In this document: piece after piece, positions 1-9,517 of the stretch
Numbering within the stretch: the first letter of the stretch is position 1
Layout of the letters: every line of letters begins with the position of its first letter
Assembly (NCBI RefSeq): GCF_002095465.1
Contig: NZ_MLFP01000086.1
Span: forward strand, 620,001 to 684,000
Direction of reading: 5' to 3'
Origin: Pantoea rodasii
GTDB lineage: Bacteria > Pseudomonadota > Gammaproteobacteria > Enterobacterales > Enterobacteriaceae
Length of the DNA stretch: 64,000 bases
Position numbers and translations under genes: made by a program
Notes under the pieces: model-generated
What the model was told of the DNA's origin: nothing
Databases searched by the model: none
The model's input: only the letters and a program-made list of their open reading frames with translations

Positions 1-2
1 AA

Positions 3-131
3 GCAGAAGCGGAAAGCCAACGTTTTGGTAAGCCTAAAGGCCTCGACCAGGAATTTGCCGAGCTGAAAGCGGACGACGAAATCAGCCAGCAGCTGGCCGC
101 GCTGAAAGCCAAAATGAACCGCAGCGAGTGA
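3..131 (+). CDS. pspA: Phage shock protein A, 3' end only
   Basis: The window opens inside this gene; the last 42 codons are visible and end with TGA. The tail reads as a charged, coiled-coil-type helix (FAELKADDEISQQLAALKAK), which matches the C-terminus of PspA, the peripheral inner-membrane protein of the ESCRT-III/Vipp1 family. PspA holds the activator PspF inactive and, under membrane stress, moves to the membrane to stabilise it. Identification rests on this tail plus the pspB-pspC-pspD genes that follow on the same strand. The sigma-54 promoter and pspF would lie upstream, outside the window. Confidence 0.93.
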   Translation, partial: AEAESQRFGKPKGLDQEFAELKADDEISQQLAALKAKMNRSE

Positions 132-188
132 CGGTAGCAGGGGCTCAACGCTGAGCCCCGCGCCAACGTTAATGATTAAGGAGAGTCA

Positions 189-415
189 ATGAGCGCACTT
201 TTCTCGCCATACCCCTGACGATCTTCGTGCTATTTGTGGCACCGATCTGGTTATGGCTGCACTACAGCAACAAACGCAACGGCGGCGCGGAACTGTCGTC
301 CAGCGAGATGCAGCGTCTGCAACAGCTGACGCAAGAGGCGCGCCGTATGCGTGAACGCGTTGAAGCATTGGAAGCGATTCTTGATGCTGAGCATCCGAAC
401 TGGAGGCAACCATGA
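189..415 (+). CDS. pspB: Phage shock protein B (one apparent 1-base frameshift)
   Basis: Small inner-membrane protein that, with PspC, senses membrane stress and pulls PspA away from PspF. The ATG at 189 has a good AAGGAG site (179-184). The reading frame breaks after eight codons at a run of four T (199-202). Adding one T restores a 75-residue protein, close to the usual 74, with one N-terminal membrane helix (FVLFVAPIWLWLHY) and a charged coiled-coil tail (EARRMRERVEALEAIL). The stop overlaps the pspC start, so translation is probably coupled. The frameshift is most likely a sequencing error; a true mutation would disable the Psp response. Confidence 0.9.
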
Positions 416-759
416 TGAATGGCCGCAAATTGTGGCGTATTCCACAGCAGGGCAAAGTGCGCGGCGTCTGCGCTGGCTTCGCCGAATATCTTGATATTCC
501 CGTGCGTCTGCTGCGCGTCATCGTGGTGCTGTCGCTGTTCTTTGGGCTGTTTATGTTTACCGTAGTGGCCTATTTTATTCTCGGCTTTGTGCTGGATGAA
601 AAACCGGCTGATGCACCCGACCAGCGCGCACCGACCGCGCGTGATCTGCTGGATGAACTGGAAACATCGTTGCGCGGCGATGAGCGTAATGTGCGTGACA
701 TTGAACGTTATGTCACCTCGGAAACCTTCAGCGTGCGCAGTCGCTTCCGTCAAATCTGA
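412..759 (+). CDS. pspC: Phage shock protein C
   Basis: Membrane-embedded partner of PspB in the Psp membrane-stress response; 115 residues. An N-terminal PspC domain (LWRIPQQGKVRGVCAGFAEY) is followed by one strong hydrophobic helix around residues 40-62 and a polar C-terminal tail that in the family binds PspA. There are tandem ATG codons at 412 and 415 behind GGAGG (402-406). The first overlaps the pspB stop by 4 bases, typical of the operon. No anomalies are seen. Confidence 0.96.
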   Translation: MMNGRKLWRIPQQGKVRGVCAGFAEYLDIPVRLLRVIVVLSLFFGLFMFTVVAYFILGFVLDEKPADAPDQRAPTARDLLDELETSLRGDERNVRDIERYVTSETFSVRSRFRQI

Positions 760-816
760 TTTTCTCCCCGGACCCGGCAGCGGGTCCGCTTCTCGGCTAA
801 TTCTTAAGAGGTGGAC

Positions 817-1065
817 ATGCACAATCAGCGTTTTACTGCTCTGCGCCGTCGCGCAACGCCTGCGTTGAAGTCGGCGGGGAAATTCATCATCATCAGTGCA
901 GTAACTTATGGGCCCGGCGGTTTAGCTGGCTGGGCAGTAAAATCGGTGGCGCGCCGTCCGCTGCGCCTGTTGCTGGCGGCCGCCCTCGAACCGCTGCTGA
1001 GCAAGGCGTTCAAACGTCTGTCAGCACGATTCGTCAGGGAGAACGATGAAAAGACTGCAAAATGA
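817..1065 (+). CDS. pspD: Phage shock protein D
   Basis: Small peripheral membrane protein (82 residues) encoded at the end of the psp operon; its role in the response is minor and poorly defined. The sequence starts with a basic stretch (ALRRRATPALKSAGK), followed by a glycine-rich hydrophobic part (YGPGGLAGWAVKS) and a hydrophobic/basic end. ATG at 817 is preferred because AGAGG (807-811) sits 5 bases upstream; an in-frame GTG at 811 overlaps that site. The 3' end overlaps the ycjX start by 20 bases, so ycjX is probably co-transcribed. pspE, present in E. coli, is absent here. Confidence 0.88.
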   Translation: MHNQRFTALRRRATPALKSAGKFIIISAVTYGPGGLAGWAVKSVARRPLRLLLAAALEPLLSKAFKRLSARFVRENDEKTAK

Positions 1066-2443
1066 ATTGTCGGCGTTGATGAATCGCGGGGTTGACCGCC
1101 ATCTGCGCCTTGCGGTAACCGGCCTGAGCCGTAGCGGGAAAACCGCTTTTATCACTTCGCTGGTTAACCAGCTTCTCAATGTGCACAGCGGCGCCCGATT
1201 GCCGCTGTTTTCCGTGGTGCGCGAAGAGCGATTGCTCGGTGTTAAACGCGTCCCGCAGCGTGAGTTGGGTACGCCGCGTTTCACCTACGATGAGGGGCTA
1301 GCGCAGCTTTACGGCACGCCTCCCGTCTGGCCGACGCCAACGCGTGGCGTCAGTGAAATGCGCCTTGCGCTGCGCTATCGTCCCGAGCAATCGCTGCTTC
1401 GCCATTTTAAAGACACCGCCACCCTGTATCTGGAAATTGTCGATTATCCGGGGGAGTGGCTGCTCGATTTACCGATGCTGGCGCAGGATTATCTCAGCTG
1501 GTCACGACAGATGATGGGCTTGCTGCAAGGAGATCGCCAGCAGTGGGCCGCGCGCTGGCAGAATCTGGCGCAGGATCTTGATCCCTTTGCGCCCGCGGAT
1601 GAAAATCGTCTGGCTGACGTGGCCGCCGCCTGGACAGATTACTTGCATCAGTGCAAAACCGAAGGACTGCATTTTATCCAGCCGGGGCGTTTTGTGTTGC
1701 CGGGTGATATGGCAGGCGCACCGGCGCTGCAATTTTTCCCGTGGCCGCAGGTGGATGAGATTCACGCGAATAAACTGCTGCAGGCCCCGGCGGGCAGTAA
1801 CTTTGCGGTGCTACAGCAACGCTTTAACTATTACTGTCAGCACGTAGTAAAAGGCTTCTATAAAAACTATTTTCTGCGTTTTGATCGCCAGATTGTGCTG
1901 GTGGACTGTCTACAACCGCTGAATAGCGGGCCGCAGGCGTTCAATGATATGCGTCTGGCGCTGACACAGTTGATGCAAAGCTTCCATTACGGCCAGCGCA
2001 CGCTGTTCCGTCGTCTGTTTTCACCGGTGATCGATAAGCTGTTATTTGCTGCCACCAAGGCCGATCACGTGACCGCCGATCAGCACGCTAATATGGTGTC
2101 ACTGTTGCAACAGCTGGTGCAGGATGCGTGGCAAAACGCCGCATTCGAAGGTATCAGCATGGATTGCATGGGGCTGGCCTCAGTACAGGCGACCGAAAGC
2201 GGGTTGGTCGATCATCGTGGCGAAAAGCTGCCTGCATTGCGGGGTCATCGACTCAACGATGGCGAAGCGCTGACTTTTTATCCCGGCGAAGTGCCGCCGC
2301 GCTTGCCTGGACACAGCTTCTGGCAACAGCAGGGATTTCAGTTTGAACAGTTCCGGCCGCAGCAGTTGGATATCGATCGGCCGCTGCCGCACATTCGCAT
2401 GGATGCTGCGCTGGAATTTTTACTTGGAGATAAATTGCGATGA
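1046..2443 (+). CDS. ycjX: YcjX family P-loop GTPase-like protein
   Basis: 465 residues, the same length as in E. coli. A Walker A loop is visible near residue 28 (TGLSRSGKTAF), followed by a DYPGEW stretch (Walker B/switch-like, near residue 133) and TKADHV (near residue 337), which resembles the NKxD guanine-recognition motif of GTPases. The family is known as YcjX/DUF463 and is co-expressed with the psp genes; its cellular job is unclear. It overlaps pspD by 20 bases and shares ATGA with ycjF. The frame is intact, unlike that of its neighbour ycjF. Confidence 0.95.
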   Translation: MKRLQNELSALMNRGVDRHLRLAVTGLSRSGKTAFITSLVNQLLNVHSGARLPLFSVVREERLLGVKRVPQRELGTPRFTYDEGLAQLYGTPPVWPTPTRGVSEMRLALRYRPEQSLLRHFKDTATLYLEIVDYPGEWLLDLPMLAQDYLSWSRQMMGLLQGDRQQWAARWQNLAQDLDPFAPADENRLADVAAAWTDYLHQCKTEGLHFIQPGRFVLPGDMAGAPALQFFPWPQVDEIHANKLLQAPAGSNFAVLQQRFNYYCQHVVKGFYKNYFLRFDRQIVLVDCLQPLNSGPQAFNDMRLALTQLMQSFHYGQRTLFRRLFSPVIDKLLFAATKADHVTADQHANMVSLLQQLVQDAWQNAAFEGISMDCMGLASVQATESGLVDHRGEKLPALRGHRLNDGEALTFYPGEVPPRLPGHSFWQQQGFQFEQFRPQQLDIDRPLPHIRMDAALEFLLGDKLR

Positions 2444-3511
2444 GCGACGAAACCCCATTGAAACCGCGCATTGATTTTGCCCATCCCTTAGAAGCCGAAG
2501 CGCAAAAAAACTGCGCGCGGCACAAACGTTTAGCGCCGAAGCCGAGAACGCCTTCCTTGCAACTGCTGAAAGCGAACCGCTTGAAGAGGGTGAGGGCGAA
2601 AAAGTGGTGGAGGCTGCGCTGCGGCCAAAACGGAGCTTATGGCGAAAAATGGTGGGCGCTGGGCTGGCCATCTTCGGCGTCAGCGTGGTCGCGCAGGGCG
2701 TGCAGTGGCTACATGATGCCTGGATCACCCAAGACTGGTTTTCACTCGGCACCGGCGTTGCGGGTGGTCTGATTGTGTTTGCGGGTGCCGGCGCGTTGAT
2801 CGGTGAATGGCGTCGTCTGTACCGACTGCGCCAGCGCGCTGAAGAGCGTGATATTGGCCGGGAACTGCTGCGTAGCCATGGTGTGGGTAAAGGGCGTGCG
2901 TTTTGCGAAAACTGGCGCAGCAGGCGCAACTTGATCAGGCACACCCGGCCCTGCAGCGCTGGCATGCCGCACTGCATGAAACCCATAACGACCGTGAAAT
3001 AGTGATGCTCTACGCGCAGCTGGTGCAACCGGTGCTGGATCGTCAGGCGCATCGCGAAATCAGCCGCCATGCCGCGGAATCCACCTTGATGATCGCCGTG
3101 AGTCCGCTGGCGCTGGTGGACATGGCCTTTATCGCCTGGCGCAATCTGCGACTGGTGAATCGCATCGCCGCGATTTATGGTATCGAGCTGGGTTATTTCA
3201 GCCGTATCCGCCTGTTTCGTTTGGTGTTGTTGAACATGGCGTTTGCGGGCGCGTCTGAACTGGTGCGCGAAGTGGGGATGGATTGGGTGTCACAGGATAT
3301 CGCAGCACGACTTTCAGCACGTGCCGCACAGGGGATTGGCGCCGGCTTGCTCACGGCGCGCCTTGGCATCAAAGCCATGGAGCTGTGTCGTCCGCTGCCG
3401 TGGCTGGAAGATGACAAGCCACGTCTGGGCGATTTTCGCCGTGAGCTGCTTACACAGCTAAAAGAATCCCTGTCTAAGAGTGGGGATAAACCAGGGCAGG
3501 CTGCTAAATAA
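2440..3511 (+). CDS. ycjF: YcjF family membrane protein (two apparent frameshifts)
   Basis: Inner-membrane protein of the UPF0283 family, encoded immediately after ycjX with a 4-base ATGA overlap. The frame is interrupted twice: at a run of seven A (2504-2510) and at a run of four A (2908-2911). Adding one A in each gives one continuous protein of about 357 residues, close to the family's 353. Two hydrophobic segments lie in the middle part (around GAGLAIFGVSVVAQGVQWL and TGVAGGLIVFAGAGALIGEW), and a long C-terminal domain follows. Both breaks are in homopolymers, so sequencing error is far more likely than a pseudogene. Confidence 0.9.
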
Positions 3512-3522
3512 ACTCCCTTTGT

Positions 3523-3556
3523 TCACCTTTCGCGCTGCCACAGGCGCGAAAGGTGA
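3523..3556 (+). terminator. Hairpin terminator of the psp-ycjXF operon
   Basis: A perfect 13-bp stem (3523-3535 with 3544-3556, arms TCACCTTTCGCGC and its complement) with an 8-base loop lies 12 bases after the ycjF stop. The tail is only moderately T-rich. Its position between the psp-ycjXF operon and tyrR suggests termination of the former. Confidence 0.7.
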
Positions 3557-3637
3557 CATTATCTTTGTTAAAGGTGATATTTGGCGGGATTACTGCGGGT
3601 TGTTCCGTTACACTTCTTCGCGTCACCTGCCTCAAAC

Positions 3638-3655
3638 TGTCAACTTTTCATGACA
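3638..3655 (+). promoter_or_regulatory. Candidate TyrR box in the tyrR promoter
   Basis: The 18-bp imperfect palindrome TGTCAACTTTTCATGACA fits the TyrR-box pattern TGT-N12-ACA (consensus TGTAAA-N6-TTTACA), including the invariant outer G and C. It lies about 70 bases upstream of the tyrR start codon, where tyrR is known to repress itself in E. coli. A TATTAT element at 3685-3690 could be the -10. The function is inferred from position and pattern. Confidence 0.65.
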
Positions 3656-3724
3656 GCCCCCTTCTGAGGCGCTGCAAGTTAGCGTATTATCATTAAAATC
3701 AAAACCTGACTAAGGCTCATCGCA

Positions 3725-5288
3725 ATGCGTTTGGAAGTTTTCTGCCAGGACCGCATCGGTCTGGCGCGCGAGCTACTCGACCTGCTGGTTGCGCGCAACA
3801 TCGACCTGCGCGGTATTGAAATTGCGCCGCTCGGTCGCATCTATCTCAACTTTTCTGCACTGGAATTTGAATCCTTCAGCACCCTGATGGCGGAAATTCG
3901 TCGTACACCTGGCGTGACAGATGTGCGCACTGTCAGCTACATGCCCTCTGAACGCGAACATCGTGCGTTGAGCGCATTGCTGATCGCCATGCCGGAACCG
4001 GTGTTCTCGATCGATCTTAAATGCAAGGTTGAACTCGCGAACCCGGCTGCACAAAACCTGTTTAATTTGGACGAGCAAAAGCTGCGTAACCAAAACGCCG
4101 CCACGCTGATTAACGGTTTTAACTTCCAGCGTTGGATCGAAAACGAACGCGTCGAGGCGCAGGCGCAGCACGTGGTGATCCACGGGCGCGATTTTTGATG
4201 GAAGCTCGTCCGATTTATCTGGCCGAGGAAGAAGGGCAGAGCGATCAACCTGTTGGCGCGATGATTACCCTGAAATCCACCGCGCGCATGGGACGGCAAC
4301 TGCAAAATCTTACTGTGACCGACGAGTCTGAGTTCGACCACATCGTCGCCGTCACGCCGAAAATGCGTCAGGTTGTCGATCAGGCACGTAAGTTAGCCAT
4401 GCATGATGCGCCGCTGCTGATCGTCGGGGACACCGGTACCGGAAAAGACATGCTGGCGCGTGCCTGTCATCTGCGCAGCGCTCGGGGTAAAAGCCATTCC
4501 TGGCGCTGAACTGCGCTTCCTTGCCCGATGATGTGGCGGAAAGCGAGCTGTTTGGTCACGCTGCGGGCGCGTATCCCAATGCGTTGGAAGGGAAGAAAGG
4601 TTTCTTCGAACAAGCTAACGGTGGCTCAGTGCTGCTGGATGAGATCGGTGAGATGTCGCCGAGCATGCAGACGAAACTGCTGCGTTTTCTCAACGATGGC
4701 ACGTTCCGCCGCGTGGGTGAAGAACACGAAGTGCATGTCGATGTGCGCGTGATCTGTGCGACGCAGAAGAACCTGATTGAGCTGGTGCAGCGCGGTGAAT
4801 TCCGCGAAGATCTGTTTTACCGCCTCAACGTGCTAACGCTTAATCTGCCGCCGCTGCGCGAACGCCCGCTGGACATTCTTCCTCTTACCGAGATGTTTGT
4901 GGCGCGTTTTGCCGATGAGCAAGGGCTACCGCGTCCGCGTCTGTCATCACAGCTGGCACCGTTCCTGACGCGCTATAACTGGCCGGGCAACGTGCGGCAG
5001 CTGAAAAATGCTCTTTATCGCGCCCTGACGCAGTTGGAAGGCTACGAGTTACGCCCTCAGGACATTATCCTGCCAGAGCAGGCGCTGGATGTAACGCTGG
5101 GCGAGGAAGCGATGGAAGGATCGTTGGATGATATTACCAGCCGCTTTGAGCGCTCGGTGCTGACGCGCCTCTATTTGTCCTATCCCAGCACGCGTAAACT
5201 GGCGAAGCGTCTCGGCGTTTCTCACACCGCCATTGCCAATAAATTGCGTGAATACGGTTTAGGGCAGAAGCGTGGCGAAAGCGAATAA
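3725..5288 (+). CDS. tyrR: Transcriptional regulator TyrR (two apparent frameshifts)
   Basis: Master regulator of aromatic amino-acid synthesis and uptake. Read as one locus of about 521 residues: an N-terminal ACT domain (MRLEVFCQDRIGLARELLDL), a PAS domain, a central AAA+ domain with Walker A GDTGTGKD and a GNVRQLKNAL motif, and a C-terminal helix-turn-helix (STRKLAKRLGVSHTAIANKL). The GAFTGA loop of sigma-54 activators is replaced by AAGAYPNA, as expected for TyrR, which works with sigma-70. The frame breaks at a T5 run (4192-4196, one T missing) and at an A4 run (4489-4492, one A missing). Both repairs restore family sequence exactly (GRDFLMEARP and GKKPFLALNCASL), so sequencing error is likely. 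Confidence 0.93.
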
Positions 5289-5314
5289 AGCTGGCTTGCA
5301 CTCATCGCATTAAA

Positions 5315-5343
5315 AAGGGCGCACTCAGTCAGAGTGCGCCCTT
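5315..5343. terminator. Bidirectional terminator between tyrR and tpx
   Basis: The stem GGGCGCACTC (5317-5326) pairs with 5332-5341 across a 5-base loop. A residues on the left and T residues on the right allow use from both strands. It lies between the convergent ends of tyrR and tpx. Confidence 0.85.
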
Positions 5344-5361
5344 ATCACATCACAATACGGC

Positions 5362-5864
5362 TTACTTCAGTGCAGCTAACGCGGCATCGTAGTTAGGCTC
5401 TTCGGTGATTTCATTCACCAGTTCGCTGTAAATCACGTTGTCGTTTTCATCCAGCACCACTACAGCACGTGCAGTCAGGCCTTTCAGTGGGCCATCAGCA
5501 ATTGCCACACCGTAATCTTCTTTGAATTCTGCACCACGCAGCGCTGACAGCGTCACGACATTGCTGACGTTTTCCGCGCCACAGAAACGAGACTGCGCGA
5601 ACGGCAGGTCAGCAGAGATGCACAGCACGATGGTGTTATCCGCTTCGCCTGAACGCTCGTTGAATTTGCGCACTGATGCCGCACATACGCCGGTATCAAT
5701 ACTTGGGAAAATGTTCAGACTTTACGTTTACCTGCATACTTAGAGAGGGAGACGTCACTCAGGTCTTTAGCAACCAGGCTAAAAGGTTTAGCTTGTTCGC
5801 CAGCCTGCGGGAAGTGACCAGCAACCGGGACGGGATTACCCTGAAAGTGAACATTCTGAGACAT
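5362..5864 (-). CDS. tpx: Thiol peroxidase Tpx (one apparent frameshift)
   Basis: Periplasm-associated atypical 2-Cys peroxiredoxin that reduces peroxides with thioredoxin. After repair the protein is 167 residues, the family length. The peroxidatic cysteine lies in PSIDTGVCAASVRKFN (about residue 61) and the resolving cysteine in FAQSRFCGAE (about residue 95). One C is missing from the coding strand near 5718 (GTCTGAAC where GTCCTGAAC is expected), splitting the frame after GKRKV. The ATG at 5864 has AAAGGA 6 bases upstream. It faces tyrR across a shared terminator and is divergent from ycjG. Confidence 0.93.
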
Positions 5865-6019
5865 ACGATTTCCTTTTAAGCGATGAAAAAAGTCTGGCAA
5901 TTTGCCTGCCAGAGCAGATATAGCGTTTGTTTATGACATAATTTTGAAGGGTTTACGAGAGCATTTCGTCGCGATAAACCAGCCGCTTCGCAATTAAGCC
6001 ACGGATTTAAGGAGAAATA

Positions 6020-7006
6020 ATGAGAACAGTGAAGAGTTATCCGGAAGCCTGGCCGCTGCATTCGCCATTTGTTATTTCACGCGGCAGCCGGACGGAAGCG
6101 CAGGTGGTGGTGGTGGAAATTGAGCAGGACGGCATCAAAGGGGTAGGTGAAGCCACCCCTTATGCGCGCTATGGTGAGAGTGAAGCCTCGGTGATGCAAC
6201 AAATCGCGGGTCAACTGCCCGCTATACAAAATGGCATGACGCGTACAGCGTTACAGCAGGCATTACCTGCGGGTGCCGCGCGGAATGCCCTGGACTGTGC
6301 CTTGTGGGACCTGGAGCGTCAGCAGCAGGGCAAAACGTTGCAGGCCCTGTGTGACGTACAGCTGGCGGAGGAGATTGCCACTGCGCACACCATCAGTATT
6401 GATACGCCAGACGCCATGGCCAGCAGTGCGCTGGCGCTGTGGCAGCACGGCGCCACTCTGCTGAAAATCAAACTCGATAACCACCTGATCAGTGAGCGCC
6501 TGGTGGCGGTTCGCACCGCCGTTCCCGAAGCCACTTTGATTGTCGATGCCAATGAGTCCTGGCACGCAGAGGGGCTGGCGGCACGCTGCCAATTGCTGGC
6601 GGATCTCAACGTCGCCATGCTGGAGCAACCGCTGCCTGCAGCAGAAGACGCCGCGCTGGAGAACTTTGTGCATCCATTGCCCATCTGCGCTGACGAGAGT
6701 TGTCATACCCGTGATCAGTTGCCGCAGTTAAAAGGGCGCTATGAGATGGTGAATATCAAGCTGGATAAAACCGGCGGATTAACGGAGGCCCTGGCGCTGG
6801 CAAAAGAGGCGCGTCAGCAAGGGTTTGCTGTGATGCTTGGCTGTATGCTGTGTACTTCGCGCGCGATCCGTGCGGCGTTACCGCTGACACCGATCGCAAA
6901 ATTTGCCGATCTTGACGGCCCAACCTGGCTGGCTGCCGATGTAGAGCCGTCGCTGCATTTCTCCCACGGCGTGCTTAAGCCTGCGGCTGCCAGCGCAGCA
7001 GATTAA
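6020..7006 (+). CDS. ycjG: L-Ala-D/L-Glu epimerase
   Basis: Enolase-superfamily enzyme of 328 residues that epimerises L-Ala-D-Glu to L-Ala-L-Glu during recycling of murein peptides. The expected catalytic elements are visible: the KxK lysines in TLLKIKLD, the metal ligands in IVDANES, LEQPL and CADESC, and the opposing lysine in NIKLDKTGG. AAGGAG precedes the ATG at 6020. Its 3' end overlaps the convergent mpaA gene by 32 bases, and the two enzymes act in sequence: MpaA makes the dipeptide precursor that YcjG processes. Confidence 0.95.
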   Translation: MRTVKSYPEAWPLHSPFVISRGSRTEAQVVVVEIEQDGIKGVGEATPYARYGESEASVMQQIAGQLPAIQNGMTRTALQQALPAGAARNALDCALWDLERQQQGKTLQALCDVQLAEEIATAHTISIDTPDAMASSALALWQHGATLLKIKLDNHLISERLVAVRTAVPEATLIVDANESWHAEGLAARCQLLADLNVAMLEQPLPAAEDAALENFVHPLPICADESCHTRDQLPQLKGRYEMVNIKLDKTGGLTEALALAKEARQQGFAVMLGCMLCTSRAIRAALPLTPIAKFADLDGPTWLAADVEPSLHFSHGVLKPAAASAAD

Positions 7007-7688
7007 TCATCGCCTCCAGATACACCTCAGTGGCTTCGTCTACCGAAATCGGCGGCATCTCGGCGGTAATACAGAGTAAGCCGAAATCGTCGCACCAGCT
7101 GCCAAAAGATCCCGGCGTGGCGTAGCCCACGCTGCTCACGACCGGTAATTGCGTTTGTGCCGCCAGCCATTGTGCCAATGCACTGTGATGCGGATCGTCG
7201 ATACAGGCCAAAGGTTCATGCCATGTGACCACCCAACGCGGTTTAATCTGGTGGATAAGCTGACACAGCGCACGGGTTTCCGGCTCGGACGCGGGACTGG
7301 TGCCGGTAGAGAGCACCACATCGCGCTCATCCGCTGCGCTGTTCCAGCGATAAACCGTATCGCCATTTTGCCAGTTGGCCGCCGGGAAATTGCGATTGAG
7401 ATCGACGCCATTCGCATTGGCGCGCAGCCCGAGCTGACAACCATCAGGATTCACGGCTAACACCACATGATGGCGGCGCAGCGACTCGGGTAACGTACGC
7501 ATTGCGCCCGATAACGTGGCCACGGCGGCGTTCTCATCACCATGTGTTCCGGCAATAATCAGCCCACTATCGGCATCGGCCGCCGGGGCAGGAAACCACA
7601 GTAGCGGCGCGCCCAGTACCGATTGGCCATATTGTTGCCAGACTGCGTCGAGTTTGCCGCGCAGCGGACGTGGATGGTGTGACGACAT
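6975..7688 (-). CDS. mpaA: Murein tripeptide amidase MpaA
   Basis: Cytoplasmic M14-type zinc carboxypeptidase of 237 residues. It splits the gamma-D-Glu-diaminopimelate bond in free murein tripeptide, giving L-Ala-D-Glu for YcjG. Zinc-ligand motif GTHGDEN lies near residue 51, and further family hallmarks are VNPDGCQLGLRANANGVDLNR, the second histidine in VVTWHEPL and the catalytic glutamate in ITAEMPP. The ATG at 7688 has GAGG 6 bases upstream and gives the family-like N-terminus; a longer in-frame start exists at 7745 but lacks support. Confidence 0.94.
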   Translation of the reverse strand: MSSHHPRPLRGKLDAVWQQYGQSVLGAPLLWFPAPAADADSGLIIAGTHGDENAAVATLSGAMRTLPESLRRHHVVLAVNPDGCQLGLRANANGVDLNRNFPAANWQNGDTVYRWNSAADERDVVLSTGTSPASEPETRALCQLIHQIKPRWVVTWHEPLACIDDPHHSALAQWLAAQTQLPVVSSVGYATPGSFGSWCDDFGLLCITAEMPPISVDEATEVYLEAMINLLRWQPQA

Positions 7689-7897
7689 GACATTCCTCTC
7701 TGAAATCGTGCAAGAAGCGCCTGAAATGGATGGTTGTTCAGGCAAAAAAATGTGACCGACAATTCAGCCTCAACATAACGGTAAACAGTGGGCAGGGAAA
7801 TAGCTATATATCAATCAGCAATTTGCGATAGAGTCACCCCAGTCGCTGGCGACGCAGACCTCTTCGCAGTCGCCATTTTTTGGGTTAAGGAGTGGTG

Positions 7898-9517
7898 ATG
7901 AAATTAACTTTCCGCAAGACGCTGGCCGCCGTAATGATTGCTGGTATTTTCTCACCGGTGTTTGCCGCAAATGTGCCAGCGGGCGCACAGTTAGCGCCGA
8001 CACAGGAAATTGTTCGCCATATCAAAGACGAACCCGCCTCGCTGGATCCGATGAAAGCGGTGGGCCTGCCAGAAATTCAGGTCATGCGCGATCTGTTCGA
8101 AGGGCTGACCAATCAGGACGCACACGGCAAAATTGTGCCGGGCGTGGCTGAAAGCTGGCACAGCAACGACAACAAAACCTGGATTTTCACCTTACGCAAA
8201 GATGCGCGCTGGTCAAACGGCGAGCCGGTGACAGCCCAGGATTTTGTCTACAGCTGGCAGCGTCTGGTCGAGCCTAAAAACAGTTCGCCGTTTGCCTGGT
8301 TCGCCGCACTCAGTGGCATTGAAAATGCAGATGCGATCACCAAAGGGCAGATGAGCGCCGATAAACTCGGTGTTACCGCCACAGATGCAACACATCTTAA
8401 AGTGACGCTGTCACGTCCTGTGCCGTGGTTCCCGAGTATGGTGGCCAATGCGGCCATGTATCCCGTGCCGCAAAAGGTGATTGAGCAAAATCCTGATGGC
8501 TGGACGGCGCCGGGTAAACTGGTGGGCAACGGTGCCTATCAACTACAGGACCGCGTGGTAAACGAAAAAATTGTATTAGTGCGCAACAAGCATTACTGGG
8601 ATGACAGTCATTCCGTCCTGACCAAAGTCACTTTTATCCCTATCAACGAAGAGTCCAGCGCCACCAAACGCTATCGCGCGGGTGACATTGATATCACCGA
8701 ATCCTTCCCGAAAAACATGTATGCGCTGCTGAAAAAAGATCTGCCGGGCCAGGTTTACACCCCGGATCAGTTAGGCACCTATTACTACGCATTCAATACT
8801 GAAAAAGGGCCGACCGCCGACGTGCGCGTGCGTAAAGCGCTGTCGTGGAGTATCGATCGCCGCATCATCGCTGAGAAAGTGTTGGGAACCGGGGAAAAAC
8901 CAGCCTGGCATTTCACCCCAGATGTCACCGCGGGTTTCACGCCGCAGCAAAGTTATCTCCAGCAGCACAGTCAGCAAGAGTTAAATGCACAGGCCAAAGC
9001 ACTGTTAACCTCTGCCGGCTATGGTCCGGGCAAACCCCTCCATCTGACGCTGCTGTATAACACCTCTGAAAGCCATCAAAAGATTGCGATTGCGGTGGCA
9101 TCCATGTGGAAAAAGAACCTCGGCGTTGAGGTGACGCTGCAAAATCAGGAGTGGAAGACCTACATCGACAGCCGTAACAGCGGCAGCTTTGATGTGATTC
9201 GTGCTTCATGGGTTGGCGATTACAATGAACCCTCAACCTTCCTTAGCCTGCTGACTTCAACCCACACCGGCAACATCGCCCGTTTCCACAGCGCTGATTA
9301 CGATGCCGTGCTAAACAAAGCCAGCATGGAAACCAACGTGGCAGCGCGCAACACTGATTACAACAAAGCAGAACAGATCATTGCCGATCAGGCGCCGATC
9401 GCCCCGATCTACCAATACACCAACGGGCGTTTGATCAAACCGTTTGTGAAAGGTTATCCGATCACGAACCCGGAAGATGTCGCGTACAGCCGCGAACTGT
9501 GGATCGAAAAGCATTGA
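7898..9517 (+). CDS. mppA: Murein tripeptide-binding periplasmic protein MppA
   Basis: Periplasmic extracellular solute-binding protein, family 5 (539 residues). It collects murein tripeptide and delivers it to the Opp permease. A signal peptide (KTLAAVMIAGIFSPVFAA) is followed by the family signatures IKDEPASLDPMKAVGLPE and DIDITESFPKNM. Long stretches match MppA and not OppA, for example KPAWHFTPDVTAGFTP. ATG at 7898 is chosen because AAGGAG sits 5 bases upstream; in-frame GTG codons just before it are less likely. No permease genes are adjacent, as expected. With ycjG and mpaA it forms a murein-recycling cluster. Confidence 0.95.
   Translation: MKLTFRKTLAAVMIAGIFSPVFAANVPAGAQLAPTQEIVRHIKDEPASLDPMKAVGLPEIQVMRDLFEGLTNQDAHGKIVPGVAESWHSNDNKTWIFTLRKDARWSNGEPVTAQDFVYSWQRLVEPKNSSPFAWFAALSGIENADAITKGQMSADKLGVTATDATHLKVTLSRPVPWFPSMVANAAMYPVPQKVIEQNPDGWTAPGKLVGNGAYQLQDRVVNEKIVLVRNKHYWDDSHSVLTKVTFIPINEESSATKRYRAGDIDITESFPKNMYALLKKDLPGQVYTPDQLGTYYYAFNTEKGPTADVRVRKALSWSIDRRIIAEKVLGTGEKPAWHFTPDVTAGFTPQQSYLQQHSQQELNAQAKALLTSAGYGPGKPLHLTLLYNTSESHQKIAIAVASMWKKNLGVEVTLQNQEWKTYIDSRNSGSFDVIRASWVGDYNEPSTFLSLLTSTHTGNIARFHSADYDAVLNKASMETNVAARNTDYNKAEQIIADQAPIAPIYQYTNGRLIKPFVKGYPITNPEDVAYSRELWIEKH

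Noticed and set aside
3725..5288. tyrR pieces as separate short genes or as a split regulator
   Set aside because: Each piece lacks its own start signals, and single-base repairs at two homopolymers restore one normal TyrR. The same reasoning applies to the pieces of ycjF, nifJ, tpx, uspE, the two MFS genes, aldA and rhaR.
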